Origin: Anoplolepis gracilipes
Taxonomy: Eukaryota > Arthropoda > Insecta > Hymenoptera > Formicidae
NCBI RefSeq assembly: GCF_047496725.1
Contig: NC_132972.1
Coordinates: 5,820,001-5,884,000 of the forward strand
Direction of reading: 5' to 3'
DNA length: 64,000 nt
Made by a program: the position numbers and the translations under genes. The notes beneath the pieces are model-generated. The model ran no database searches. It was given only the letters and a program-made list of their open reading frames with translations, and was not told where the DNA came from. Shown piece by piece: positions 40,107-50,699 of this stretch (its first letter is position 1; every line of letters begins with the position of its first letter).

Positions 40107-40990
40107 AAGGAAAGGTATGGAAGTATCTCCCTCCGATTTTAATGCGGTTTGAATATGTCGTAGTCTAGATCAATAAAAAATAGAAGACACGTATTTTTTA
40201 AACCACCCTCTTGAAAAAAATCGGTTTTTATATTTCTGAACGAATGCCGTCGAAACGATAAGAAATATAAAAAAATTTCCAGTAAAAGTTTTATTATATA
40301 TAATTAATATATAATATTAATATATGATTAAGTTTCTCGTCAAAGAGATTTTCCTTGTTTGATCAGTTCTATTTTTAATTCATAAAAATATATTATTTTT
40401 GTCATATGAGTATTTATTGCCATAATATATAATAATATAATTATTAAAATATATTAATATATTGTATGAAAATTTAAATATATAAATTTTATTGATAATT
40501 TATGGTTCTTTCTGATATTAAGAAGAAAGAATTATCGCCAGCGAGTAACGAGCACCATGAGTGTGCAAATGAGGCATGCATATAGCAATATAAAAGTATT
40601 TATATATTGCTAACGTATTTCTGAAAAATGTAATCTCGGAATACAATTATATCATATATGGTTGATTTTGTCGTTAAATATGCTATAAGTTTTGGTACAA
40701 AACAAATTTTAAAATTTTCAAAAATTAAAAGGGGAAGGGGGAATTTCGAAAAATCTAATTATGCAGTTTTAAAATACATTAAAAACCATAAACTTTTTTT
40801 TATCTTTTTTAATACCTCGTTTCGACGGTATTCGCTCAAAAATATAAAAACCGATTTTTTTCAAGAGGGTGTTTTAACATCTTAGCTGCCGTAAGAGCAC
40901 ATATTAAAAAATACGTGTCTCCTATTTTGACCTAGACTAGAACATATTCAAAGCGTATTAAAATCGGGGGACACTTTCATACCTTTCCTT
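40107..40990. mobile_element. TIR element with long terminal inverted repeats
   Basis: The left arm, from AAGGAAAGGTATGGAAGT at 40107, passes through CCGATTTTAAT, TTTGAATATGT, GACACGTATTTTTTAA, CACCCTCTTGAAAAAAATCG and GCCGTCGAAACGA. The reverse complement of 40790-40990 has the same words in the same order. Arms are about 190 bp. The interior is AT-rich; the open frame at 40658-40885 runs into the right arm and shows no transposase motif. Confidence 0.8.
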
Positions 40991-42159
40991 GTAAGATAAC
41001 CATTTCATATAACCATTTCATAAAATATATATAAATAAGAAAAATGTAAATAGAGAGCGTAATAGATACAAATAATGACAATAAAACATATGTTAGATAA
41101 AATAACAATGTGGTTGAGAACAGAATGCTTAGTGTACAATAATTATTAATTATTTTTAATTAATTAATTAAATAATTATTTTTATAAAAATTAATTAATT
41201 TTTTAGAAACGCGGAAAAAACCTTGACACATAAGCATGACTCGAGCGTAAAATGTAATGAGTAAAAATAATTTCGCAATAAAATTGAACGCAATAAAAGA
41301 TTGTAGACATAACAGGCTCTCAAATTATAATTGAACGGAAAATTCAGTGTTTGGAAAGGTTACTACTAGTTGTACATGATCTTGACTTAACTTATAAAAT
41401 GTTAAATACTTAAAAAAAATTTTTTTTACATAATTTTGCATACCACACGCATACACTTTCAATAAAAATTAGAAAAGAATCCAATTTTTTTACTAGAATT
41501 AAAAATTCGCCACTCTTTTTTTAATTGAATATAAAAATTTTTATAAATTAGAAGTGAATCAGCCATATATTTGAAAATTTGGTTGCTAGTCGTATTTTCA
41601 TTTTTTGTTTAGAATAGTTGACATGAGCACTTCTTAATTTGTTCCTGAATGCATTCCTCCACTTTCTTGTAATTTATGTAATTTCATAATATGTAATTAC
41701 TGTATTGTCTGATTGTTTGTGCCAACTAAATTTTGCATATCGCCAAAAGTATTACGTAATAATTTTAACATTTGCCAATTATATATTAAATGAAAGAGAT
41801 TTCTGAATTAGATTATATTTTAATCTGTTTGACACACACACGGTTCTAACGTTATTATGGGACATGCGAGACTTTTGTAATTTTTCATAGTTAATTACCT
41901 TAATTATTTTAATTACCTTAGTTACTTTAATTACAGATATAGAAATTATAAGATTCAGACTAAAGTATAGAATGATAAAGTAGATAAAAAACTAAAACCA
42001 ACATATAAATAAAAATGTTAGGATGGAAATCAATATTGACAGCTCACGCGATTACTATAAGAATCTAATATATATATATATATATATTGTACAATTAATC
42101 TTTAAGTAAAGCTACTTATATACGAATATTTTATATTAAATTTAGATAAAACTTAATAA
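40991..42159. other. Intergenic, partly duplicated Gr-A last-intron DNA
   Basis: Positions 41800-42060 match 23740-24000, the last intron of Gr-A (GAATTAGATTATATTTTAATC and repeated AATTACCTTAATTA words). The copy ends before the position of exon 7, so A' lacks that exon. 40991-41790 shows nothing else. Confidence 0.55.
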
Positions 42160-43033
42160 TTTATCTCTTGAATAAATGTATGCTCCAGAGTGAAAAATCC
42201 ACACGCCATAAAGGTTTTATATCAGTTGCAAAGTAAAGTCTAAAAAATAAATTATTTAAATATTGATGTTTTTGTGTTATATTCGATTGACCTAAAATGA
42301 TATAGAGTTTGCCTAATACGCTCTTTGCTGGTAGATGGTTCATGCAGTTGGCAGATTATGCATCTGTATTCGCAGCGTAAATGTTTTTTTTACACTTAAG
42401 GAATTTAAGACAATCAATATTTGTCCAATTATAAAAAATAAGAAAAAATGTAAAAATATGTTAAAAATTATTATTTTTCAATTCTAAAACTTTTACAATG
42501 CTTGTCTCAATGCTCGTCAAAGTACACCTATTATTTATTATGAGAATTTTCGAACGCATAGAACAGAATCTAAATGATGATCGACATCATCTCGATATTA
42601 TCTCTGTTGAGGGAAGGTGTCCAAAAAATCGAAAAAGTAGTTAAAAAAATAAATGATGGACACAGAGGATAGAAGAATCTGCATATCATATGCCTTGTTC
42701 TTTGTGTTTCTGGTAGTCTTGATTAATTTCAGGTGAACATACCTCCATTTAAAATCTAAAAAAGACAAAATTGTCAATCAGTGCCAATCGAATTAAAAAA
42801 ATATATAACATTGTATTTTAAAATCACTACGTTAGGATGAAAAACAATATAATTTTGCAGATATTCTTTCGAAAATTTTATCGGACTGCAATAGTTTATC
42901 AAACAGACCACAACGAATACGCGATGTTCAAAATATTTCCAAGCTTGTTAGAAATCTAATTTTTTTTCCCAAGCACAAAGTTCATCACGAGCAGCGGCAT
43001 GATCGTTTCGTGCATAGTCTTCAACTGAAACAT
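42160..43033 (-). pseudogene. Decayed copy of Gr-A (A')
   Basis: Positions 42160-43033 match Gr-A exons 1, 4, 5 and 6 in order. The ATG at 43033-43031 opens MFQLKTMHETIMPLLVMNF, but a stop follows about 25 codons in. Exons 2 and 3 are missing (the exon-1 part joins straight to DNA before exon 4 around 42840-42880), exons 4-6 have frame shifts, and exon 7 is absent. The homology runs on upstream to about 43470 and downstream into the former last intron. It is clearly non-functional as a GR. Confidence 0.8.
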
Positions 43034-44458
43034 CTTCAATGATTGTAATGTCAATTTGAACAAATAGCACTCTGTCAACTGTAAGTGTATGGACGGCTAT
43101 CTCGCAAGTGAGAAATGAACGATGAATATCGTGGAAAGCTTTGCGTACTCTAATAATCTAGGACAGCGTAATATTAAATACGATCTTGATAAATGGTCGA
43201 TGATAATACGACCGAGAATGGTCAGTGGTTGAACAAGTAATGACAGCGTAAAAAAAAAAAATCCAAGTAAAGGATGTCCGTGATATCTCACGATACGTCT
43301 CAAAGGATTCCTCCGTTTCGTGATGTGTCTACGTCCCAAAGGATTTGTTCGTCTCATGATCGATATCGTGAGCACATTGCATGAATAGCCTTCCCTATTC
43401 CTATGAATAGAAATATTTTTCTGGAATTTCAGAATTTTTCCATTCTTTTAAAAGGCGTAAGTGTTAATTTCTGTCAAATTTCTGGCAAAATACATAAATT
43501 AAAGAATTTTTATAAAATGACATACGCGTTTCAGGAAATTATTTTCAATTATCCAAAAAAAATTAGCTCGATATAATTGTTAAATTTATTTCTACACATT
43601 TTTTCAATTTTATTCTTCTTATATGTTTATGATAATTTTAATCAGAAATAGTCAAAATGAAAAGTAAAAACCAATTTTTTTATCAAAGATTAAAATATTA
43701 ATTCATTTTAAGTATATATATTTTATAGATTAACTTATATACGTCGCATTTTAAATTATTTTTGTAAAGAAATATAGAAACACATCAAAATATATCAATC
43801 CAATTCAGTAATGTTAATTTTTATGGCGCTAAATAATATGACCATAAGTAATACAAATTTAAATAATAATAAAATAATAATAAGCATAAAATAAGCGACC
43901 AATATATCAGATATAATCTTGTGATGGATGAATACTCACGAGAGGAGGTACGTGGAGATTACTGGGAGATCAATATCGTGAGAAATATCAAGCTAATAAG
44001 AGCTATCTTGTTAATGACATTGGGAGAATTAAAAAATATATTCTATTGTATATTAAACAAAACGTACTAATTAATTTAATAACTATGGAAATCAATACAG
44101 AATTCTATATTTAGATGTATTCCTATGTATCAAATGTAAATATTAAATGGTTTTTTCTCATTTCTGTAAAATTGCGATTTCGAGCTTACGCCTCTATGTT
44201 ATAGAATTCTCGATATAACACGTAATGACCCGAGACCTGATATATTTCAATTATTATATTTTATGTTTTTTTAACTTTACGTGTATGGTTTTAGATGTAT
44301 AAATAGTACTGCTTTCATTAATATGCAATTAAAGTTCGCAGATCAACCTTAAGCAGAAACAAAATAAGACGTGAAAACATATCTTTTATTTTATTATTAT
44401 TATTATATTAATAGAATAAAAAGAAATGCTCGAAATTATCTGTAGAATCAAGTACAAT
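43034..44458. other. Intergenic A' / Gr-D
   Basis: 43080-43470 is the copy of the Gr-A upstream region. 44030-44150 resembles 27720-27840, and 44230-44460 resembles 34040-34300. No gene is seen. The open frame at 43097-43375 (minus) is a duplicated non-coding stretch. Confidence 0.55.
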
Positions 44459-44472
44459 ATATTCAGTTTAGT

Positions 44473-44866
44473 AGATAGATAGATAATTTATACCGGATTC
44501 CCCTAAGGGTTGTCGGGGTGTTTTTTCATGGGTACACCAATCCCTTCTAATCTCCTATCCTCTTTACACCTCCTTCCAAACCCTTTCGAAACGCCTTCTC
44601 CTGTCGGAAGTTGGCGTTCCCTCTAGCATATGACAGCAGAGAGCGTCTTATCTGCAGCCATAAGGACCTACTGTTTAATGCCAGTTCTAAACGGCCTAGA
44701 TAGAGGAAGTTTTTTTGGCAAGATACTTTCGGTGGTTTTGCCATTGCCTTCTGAGAGATGGCGATCAAATAACATCGAATAAAAATTCGATAGTTCTGTT
44801 CGATTTGAACCCGAGATCTTAGGCATAGCGAGTAGACGCTCAACTCCCTGCGCCAGAATTGCACAC
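44473..44866 (-). mobile_element. tRNA-derived SINE, copy 1
   Basis: Read on the minus strand from about 44862, the element starts with a tRNA-like head: A-box TGGCGCAGGGAGTTGAGCG (from 44855) and B-box GGTTCAAATC (44811-44802). A body of about 330 bases follows, then a tail of GATA repeats near 44473-44485. Body words such as TATCTTGCCA, TCTATCTAGGCCGTT and AAACAGTAGGTCC are shared with copy 2. It is a Pol III retroposon, not a functional tRNA. Confidence 0.85.
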
Positions 44867-44899
44867 TTTTTTTTTATTTTTTTTATTTAAAAAACAAAA

Positions 44900-45079
44900 A
44901 ATATTAAGATGTTTACGTGCGACCTATGGAATATGGCAATTACCTGAAAAGATATTTATAGGCTAAAACGCTATAATACAAGCTATAATAACAGGCTACA
45001 TACAGCCTGTGGCGTGTTATAACTATCTTTTTGAGTGAATGACATATCGGCATAGCTCGCATGTAAACATTTTAATATT
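44900..45079. mobile_element. Small TIR element between the two SINEs
   Basis: The left end AATATTAAGATGTTTACGTG and the complement of the right end, AATATTAAAATGTTTACATG, form an inverted pair. It encloses a further small palindrome (ACAGGCTACATACAGCCTGT, about 44990-45010). No open frame. Confidence 0.65.
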
Positions 45080-45084
45080 TTCTT

Positions 45085-45388
45085 TACTATATTTTCTTTA
45101 CGATGTAACCTCCTATACCCCTTCCTATAATGCCATCTCCTGACGGAGGATTTTTAACATCAACCGCAGAGTGCGTCTATCTGCAGTCAATGGGACCTAC
45201 TGTTTTAATGCCGAACGGCCTAGATAGAGTTTTTGTGGCAAGATACTCTTCTCGGTGGGTTGCCATTGCCATTCGAGAGGTGGCGATCAAATAAAATCAA
45301 AGAAAAATTTGAAATTTCTCGTCGGATTTGAACCCGAGATCTTAGGCACAGAAAGCAGACGCACAACTCACTGTGCCAGAATCGCACA
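45085..45388 (-). mobile_element. tRNA-derived SINE, copy 2, 3'-truncated
   Basis: Same family and orientation as copy 1: A-box TGGCACAGTGAGTTGTGCG and B-box GGTTCAAATCC (a better match to the Pol III consensus), then TATCTTGCCA, CTATCTAGGCCGTT and AAACAGTAGGTCCCA. The 3' end breaks off near 45085 at the small TIR element. Confidence 0.85.
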
Positions 45389-45622
45389 CATATTTAGTTT
45401 AGTGTAATTCTAAAATTTAATGACAGAAAATAAAAAAAAAACTATGGAATATCTTACAGAATCTGTTAAAGATAATTAAGAATCTGCTGAAGATTTTAAA
45501 TAAAATAATTTCACATTGTTATATTTTACATAGCTTTTATATTTACGACATTTGTTTAATATACATTAATTCTTTAATAATTTAAATTATAATTCTAAAA
45601 TGTAATTATTTTTATTAATATA

Positions 45623-46206
45623 CAAGATGAATAAAAAATATCCAACCGACAAAATATCTGGTAAACAAGGCATTTGAAATAAAATGTTATATACAAAAGT
45701 TATAAAGCTTAAAAAGAAACATTTAATAACAATACAAGAATACGCTTGAGGTAATGTTATCAAGAACAAACCTTGAATTTCTTAAACTCTCTATTTTTCA
45801 TTGCATATTCTTGTAATCCTTTTTAAGAGGATAGGTTCTTAAGACTTTTTCAAAATACTGCAATTTTATTTACTTTGGGTTAACCGTTTATTAAGTTTTA
45901 TAATTTTTTAAGACTTTAAGATCGATGGCTGTAAGCCAGTTATAATAAACATAAAAACTATTCATTTTCTAGCTTTGAGCTTATTATATTTTTTACAATT
46001 TCAGCAAGTCATAAACATGTGAAAAAAACAGCTGATTTTACCAAGATCTATAACTAATCTTTTATTAATACAACGTCATCTACGATCAAACTCACACTCC
46101 TATTGAATACTTCTTTTTAAGTCTTATAACTTTGATATGAAACATTTTTTATAAAATGTCCTACTTTTGACATATTTTAATGGTTCCATATTTTTTATTT
46201 ATTTTG
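45623..46206. mobile_element. TIR element next to Gr-D (copy 3 of 3)
   Basis: Ends CAAGATGAATAAAAAATATC (left) and CAAAATAAATAAAAAATATG (complement of the right end), with TA before the left and after the right end. It occupies the same position relative to Gr-D as the copies beside Gr-B and Gr-C. Confidence 0.78.
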
Positions 46207-46301
46207 TATATATTATCTATAATATACCTCAAATATATATATATATATACATTTACGAAAGAGACTCTTATACAAATAAAATATTAAGATACCTTCTCCA
46301 A

Positions 46302-49056
46302 TTAGTTGTTTAATTGTATCATGATAATCAAATAGGTTATTATAACTTTCAACATCTACAAAAACAAGAAAAGCGTAACTATTATTTATCTGTGCAATGT
46401 TATATTTTATTACATATACATATAATAAATAAAAATTATATGAAATCGAACATGATTTAATACATATATTTTCCATCCGTAAATTTGTTTTTAATCAAAA
46501 TAAAATTATGAAAGCGTTTTTATTTTAAAAAATGTAAAAAATTATCAAGTTTTTCTAGATGTATATATATTGTATTTAGAAAATTATCTAAAAATTGTTG
46601 ATACAATAATAAATTGTTAACGCAAGAATTAACAATTTATATGCAACAATTCGATACAAACCATAGTTAAAACAGAATTATCCAAAGAAATACCATAAGC
46701 GGAGAATTTCAACGGACTTTGTAACATCTGAATATCAAATTGCTGAATCTAAAATAAATGTGGGCGACAATTAATACAATAATTTGATGTAACAATTGAT
46801 ATAATAATTAATATTAATTTAATATAATTAATAATAAAAAAAATAATCAATGAAAGTTGTGTATATATTACAAACAAACCTCTTCTTGCACATCAAATTC
46901 TGCGTCACATCCATAAATCGAGTAAATAATCTCGATAGTTTCATTTCCCTACAAAAGTATAAATATTAATTAGTAATTAAATTTCTAATCAAATGATACA
47001 ATATAAAATATAGATTACCTTATTGGTTGCATGTTTGCAAACGCGACTTAAAATCGTAATTTTTAGAATATGAAGAAAATTTAGTATGATCGTTAGAATT
47101 ATTTGCTGCAATACAAGATCTGTGATATTGTGTGTATAATATCGAATATACAAACTGTAGAAATGTCCTGTGAGACTCATAATAATTATTCCTATCTCGC
47201 AAACTGTCTGTATGCCAAGGATGGTACATACTGTTTTTGATACTTTACACAGTTCTAGGTGTACCTGTCTAAAAACAGGTCTCTCTTACAGCTCTTTATA
47301 CAGTTATATAAGACAATATTTTTATTTAAAAAAAATTCTTTATATATAAATCTCTGTCTCTTTCTTTTGCAAAGTTTTGTTTTATACAAAGAATGTGATT
47401 AAGATATTCAAAATATTTCATATTAGACAAAAATCACAGATCTTAACCCCTTGCCGTACTTTGACGAGTCAGACTCGTGATAACAATTTTGGACCAAACA
47501 TGAATATCACGAGTCACACTCGTGAAAATAAATGCGGGCCAAACGTAAACATCACGAGTCAGGCACGGATTTCGTCGAACTAAATGATACGGCAAGGGAT
47601 TAATCTCAAATATTTTAAAAATTTATCGACAAATTTGATCAATTAACTAATTCTTATTGCTATTTCTCATAAAAATTATCTTACAAAAATTTACTTCATA
47701 ATTTTTATACTTACTTGATTATTTGTAAGAAATATTTACGTTTCTGACATTTCGTCTTTATAGAATTATGTTTTTGAGCTCGATTTTGAAGTTTCTCTTT
47801 CTGGAAGTGAGATAAAAAATGCACTTGTCCACACCATTGAGATAATATTTTTATAGGAAACGAACATTGTTGCTCAACATTCATGATTTTAGTATAATCT
47901 TGCATTTCAAAAAAGCCTAACTTTATCTCTTTTACCGATAACATTGTTAAATGTTCACGTAAAAGTCGGTTGATAAAGTCAAACCTCATTTCTAGGCATC
48001 TGCGTAAGAGTATTGAATGTTAATTCTTTTAAAAAATTTTAATATATATTATTTCTATTATTATTATAAAAATGAACAATGATTCACACAAGACTTACTG
48101 GTTAACAACATGAAACATATATATATATTTTTGTACATCATATTGTTAGTCTTAATATAAAATATATTATTAATCAGTATATAATATAAAAAAATGTATC
48201 AGTTTTTACTATAAAATATTTTAATTTAATTTTAGTCTTAATAAATTATGTTAATCAATTGATATTAATTTTTCACATATACTAATTGAGAAAGACAACA
48301 GATATTAATTAAAATTAATTTCCGAGTTGTTTGTAAAGTCAGTTTACATACTTTACAAATATGTAGAATTCGAAAATGACAATAGCACTGGCAGTCACTG
48401 AATACGAATTCACTGCTATCATGATGATTATGACATGTACATCTGCATGCGCTCGCATTGTCATGTATATTATAATGCAGATAGCGAAGTTGAATATAAT
48501 CCAGATTATCATTACTCCGATTATTGTAAAATACATTCTATCATATTTTATCACCGATCCAAGCTGTCGTAAGGTTTCATCGATCTCGGAGAGTTTTTTA
48601 TAGCAAGCTGCAAACCTCTGCACAAATGTTAATTTACACAGCACAAATGTGTAAAAATACACAGAATTTGTTGAATGGCTAATTGTTTAAGTTAACATTT
48701 CTTTTATCTGTGTTTTATTTACAAGATATTTACTACATTTCACACTCGCTTACCTTCGAATACCACCAGCCCAGTAGCAATTTGACAAAGATGAAAAAAG
48801 TACTAATGTAGTATAATATTTTGTAGAAGAGCAATTCCAGCGATGCTGTTATCGTATACATATGATATTCCTTTTCCAAAGCATACAACGAGTAATTACA
48901 ATACAAACAATAAAGAAGTAAAAGATAGAGCAAGCTGAGTACAGGTCTTGATTGACCACGAGGATACTCAAAAGCACGAAATCCCATTAAACGGTTCAGA
49001 GTTATCACTGATGCTATCGCCTCGGTCAAGCATTTTGGACGCGCAAATAGCTTCAT
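46302..49056 (-). CDS. Gustatory receptor Gr-D, seven exons, slightly shortened C-terminus
   Basis: Seven-transmembrane GR-family chemoreceptor, third member of the B/C/D set. Exons (minus): 49056-48754, 48617-48352, 47999-47715, 47268-47019, 46948-46880, 46748-46662 and 46355-46302, totalling 1314 bp, 437 residues. The chosen start, MKLFARPKCLTEAIASV, matches Gr-B and Gr-C; an in-frame ATG 13 codons upstream (49095) exists only here. Exon 3 lacks six codons relative to the others. In exon 7 the frame reads VIITYLIIMIQLNN then TAA at 46304-46302, where Gr-B has a serine codon (TCA) and six more residues. The TM7 signature TYLIIMIQ is complete, so function may be kept. All introns are GT-AG. 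Confidence 0.84.
47443..47603. mobile_element. piggyBac-type MITE with TTAA target duplication
   Basis: TTAA at 47443-47446 and 47600-47603 flank the inverted ends CCCCTTGCCGTA and (complement) TCCCTTGCCGTA. This is the TTAA plus CCC-rich terminus expected of the piggyBac superfamily. The 150-base interior has three CACGAGTCA-type motifs, some forming CACGAGTCACACTCGTG palindromes, and no transposase. It lies in Gr-D intron 3 and is absent from the same intron of Gr-B and Gr-C. Confidence 0.88.
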
Positions 49057-49100
49057 AATTTCTTTCTTCTGTTCTTTGATTAAATTTTCGGTCATTCAGT

Positions 49101-49139
49101 TTAAATGATCTTGTCTTTAACTTTTAACTGATCAGGCAT
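49101..49139 (-). promoter_or_regulatory. Upstream ORF of Gr-D, 12 codons
   Basis: After a splice acceptor (ttcttttag|ATG) the frame reads MPDQLKVKDKII then TAA. It matches the leader of Gr-B except for one residue. Confidence 0.5.
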
Positions 49140-49574
49140 CTAAAAGAATTCAAATGAAGGTAAATGTACGATAATAACAGTATGATGGAAATAAAATGGT
49201 TTTTTCTTTACTTCCGTATTGATTTATCAATATCTAATTACAAATTATTTGTTTTGCAAACTTATTGTTAGACAAAATCATTAATCTAATTTTGACAAAA
49301 GAAATTTTGTTCTTCACTGGTTATTTTAAGAAATTTGACTAATAATTTGTTTATTCTCCACATTTTAATACATATATTATATTTTTTCTTTTTATTTTAT
49401 ATTTATAATAAATTAATTTATTCACTTATGATTATTGTGCAGTGTATTATACTTGACTAATATAAGTCGATTTACATAAATAGTCAATGTGTCAGATTAA
49501 ACAGTGTTGCGGCAGTCACTTTTTCACTGCACTTTCTTTTTCTATTTTTCATAATTTCTAAGTTAATGATTTAC

Positions 49575-49700
49575 CTTTGTTAAGCAAAACAAAATTAAAG
49601 AGCACATGAAAGTTTGTAAATAATTATCACAAAAAACGCAGGTATGCTAAACGAGCAAACGAGTCACGGACTTTGAAGCGATCTATTACATATAAGAGAG
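49575..49700 (-). promoter_or_regulatory. Predicted Gr-D promoter and 5'UTR first exon
   Basis: A weakened TATA-like word (TTATATGTAATAG, about 49683-49695, minus) precedes a donor ACAAAG|gtaaat with exon end at 49575, as in Gr-B and Gr-C. Confidence 0.4.
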
Positions 49701-50332
49701 ACAACTGCTCGCGAAGCAATGTAATTTGTTACACAAACATCCCCACAGGACCCGCTTTTATTACTTTAATGCGTCATAAAATACCATCGGCCTTGATGAC
49801 GACATGTGTAATAATTACTGAAAAAGATGGCATTTGGTCATTATTAAATATGCAAATATTGCGTAGAAAGTGTCAAGATAAAGATGTATTAATTAATTAA
49901 TTATGCAATGTATACAAACATTTTAAGAAGCAAATAAAGATATATAAATAAATGTAGTCAAAATTTAAAAACTAACACAAAAGAGAAATTTAATGTTTTG
50001 AAATATTAAATATGTGAAATATTAAATTTGAAAATATTAAGAATACATAACACTAAGTGTTACAAATACGCAAAGAAAATTACAGTCATAAATAGAAATA
50101 AATAAAATAATGACAAATATAAAAAGAGGGGGAAGACACACAGATTAAAAAATAAATACAAATAAAAAAAATACAAAAGAAAAGCTTATAATAAAAAATT
50201 GAAATTAAAACTTCTTGTGTTCTTGACTGGACTCTCTTCAGTGCCAAATTATAAATGATAAATTAATAATAGTACATGATATAAATAATAAAATAAAATA
50301 CAAATATAAAAAATTAGAAAGCCAACAGAACT
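49701..50332. other. Distal upstream DNA of Gr-D
   Basis: 49730-50250 is collinear with 31950-32430 upstream of Gr-B (shared TTACTTTAATGCGT, and the A-rich AAAAAGAGGGGGA stretch). No gene seen. The duplicated unit ends at about 50320. Confidence 0.55.
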
Positions 50333-50437
50333 ATTCAGTGACTTTTAACGCATGCGTTATGATATGCTATCTTTTTTTACTTATTAAGAAAGAAAAAGAC
50401 AGTTATATCATAACGCATGCGTTAAAAGTTACAGAAT
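50333..50437. repeat. Short near-perfect inverted repeat
   Basis: CTATTCAGTGACTTTTAACG at 50333 faces its complement ending at 50437 (ATATCATAACGCATGCGTTAAAAGTTACAGAATAG, read in parts). Each arm of about 35 bases holds the 12-base palindrome AACGCATGCGTT. The loop of about 35 bases is A/T-rich. Confidence 0.8.
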
Positions 50438-50699
50438 AGGGCTGTTGATGTTGTCAAAGTCGATATTAACTATTATTAATGTAGAATTCCTCCACTGGCA
50501 ACTCATCAACAGTTCAACATTTAAATATCCATCAATAAAGTTGTGACAAACACTTGCGGAAGAATAAAAAGAGTTATAATGTCGCCAATGGAGACACAAA
50601 TGTAATCGTAAAACGCCGTGTGTGTCATACGATATTATATATAGAAAATCTGTGAAAATCTGAATTAAAAAATGTATTTTGATTCCCTATATCTAAATT

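Noticed and set aside
40658..40885. Transposase fragment in the 40.1-41.0 kb TIR element
   Set aside because: The frame is short, half of it is the terminal arm, and no catalytic motif is visible.
44547..44864. A 105-codon minus-strand protein gene
   Set aside because: The frame coincides with the body of SINE copy 1, and copy 2 of the same family has no corresponding open frame.
44790..45378. Two tRNA genes
   Set aside because: A and B boxes are present but no cloverleaf acceptor pairing was evident, and each is followed by a shared 300-base body and tail, so they are SINE heads.
23492..49056. Reading the receptor cluster as odorant receptors (OR)
   Set aside because: The last exons carry the GR-type TY-x5-Q motif after a TM6 block (FTACGFF.., FSAYGIS..), not the OR-type C-terminus.
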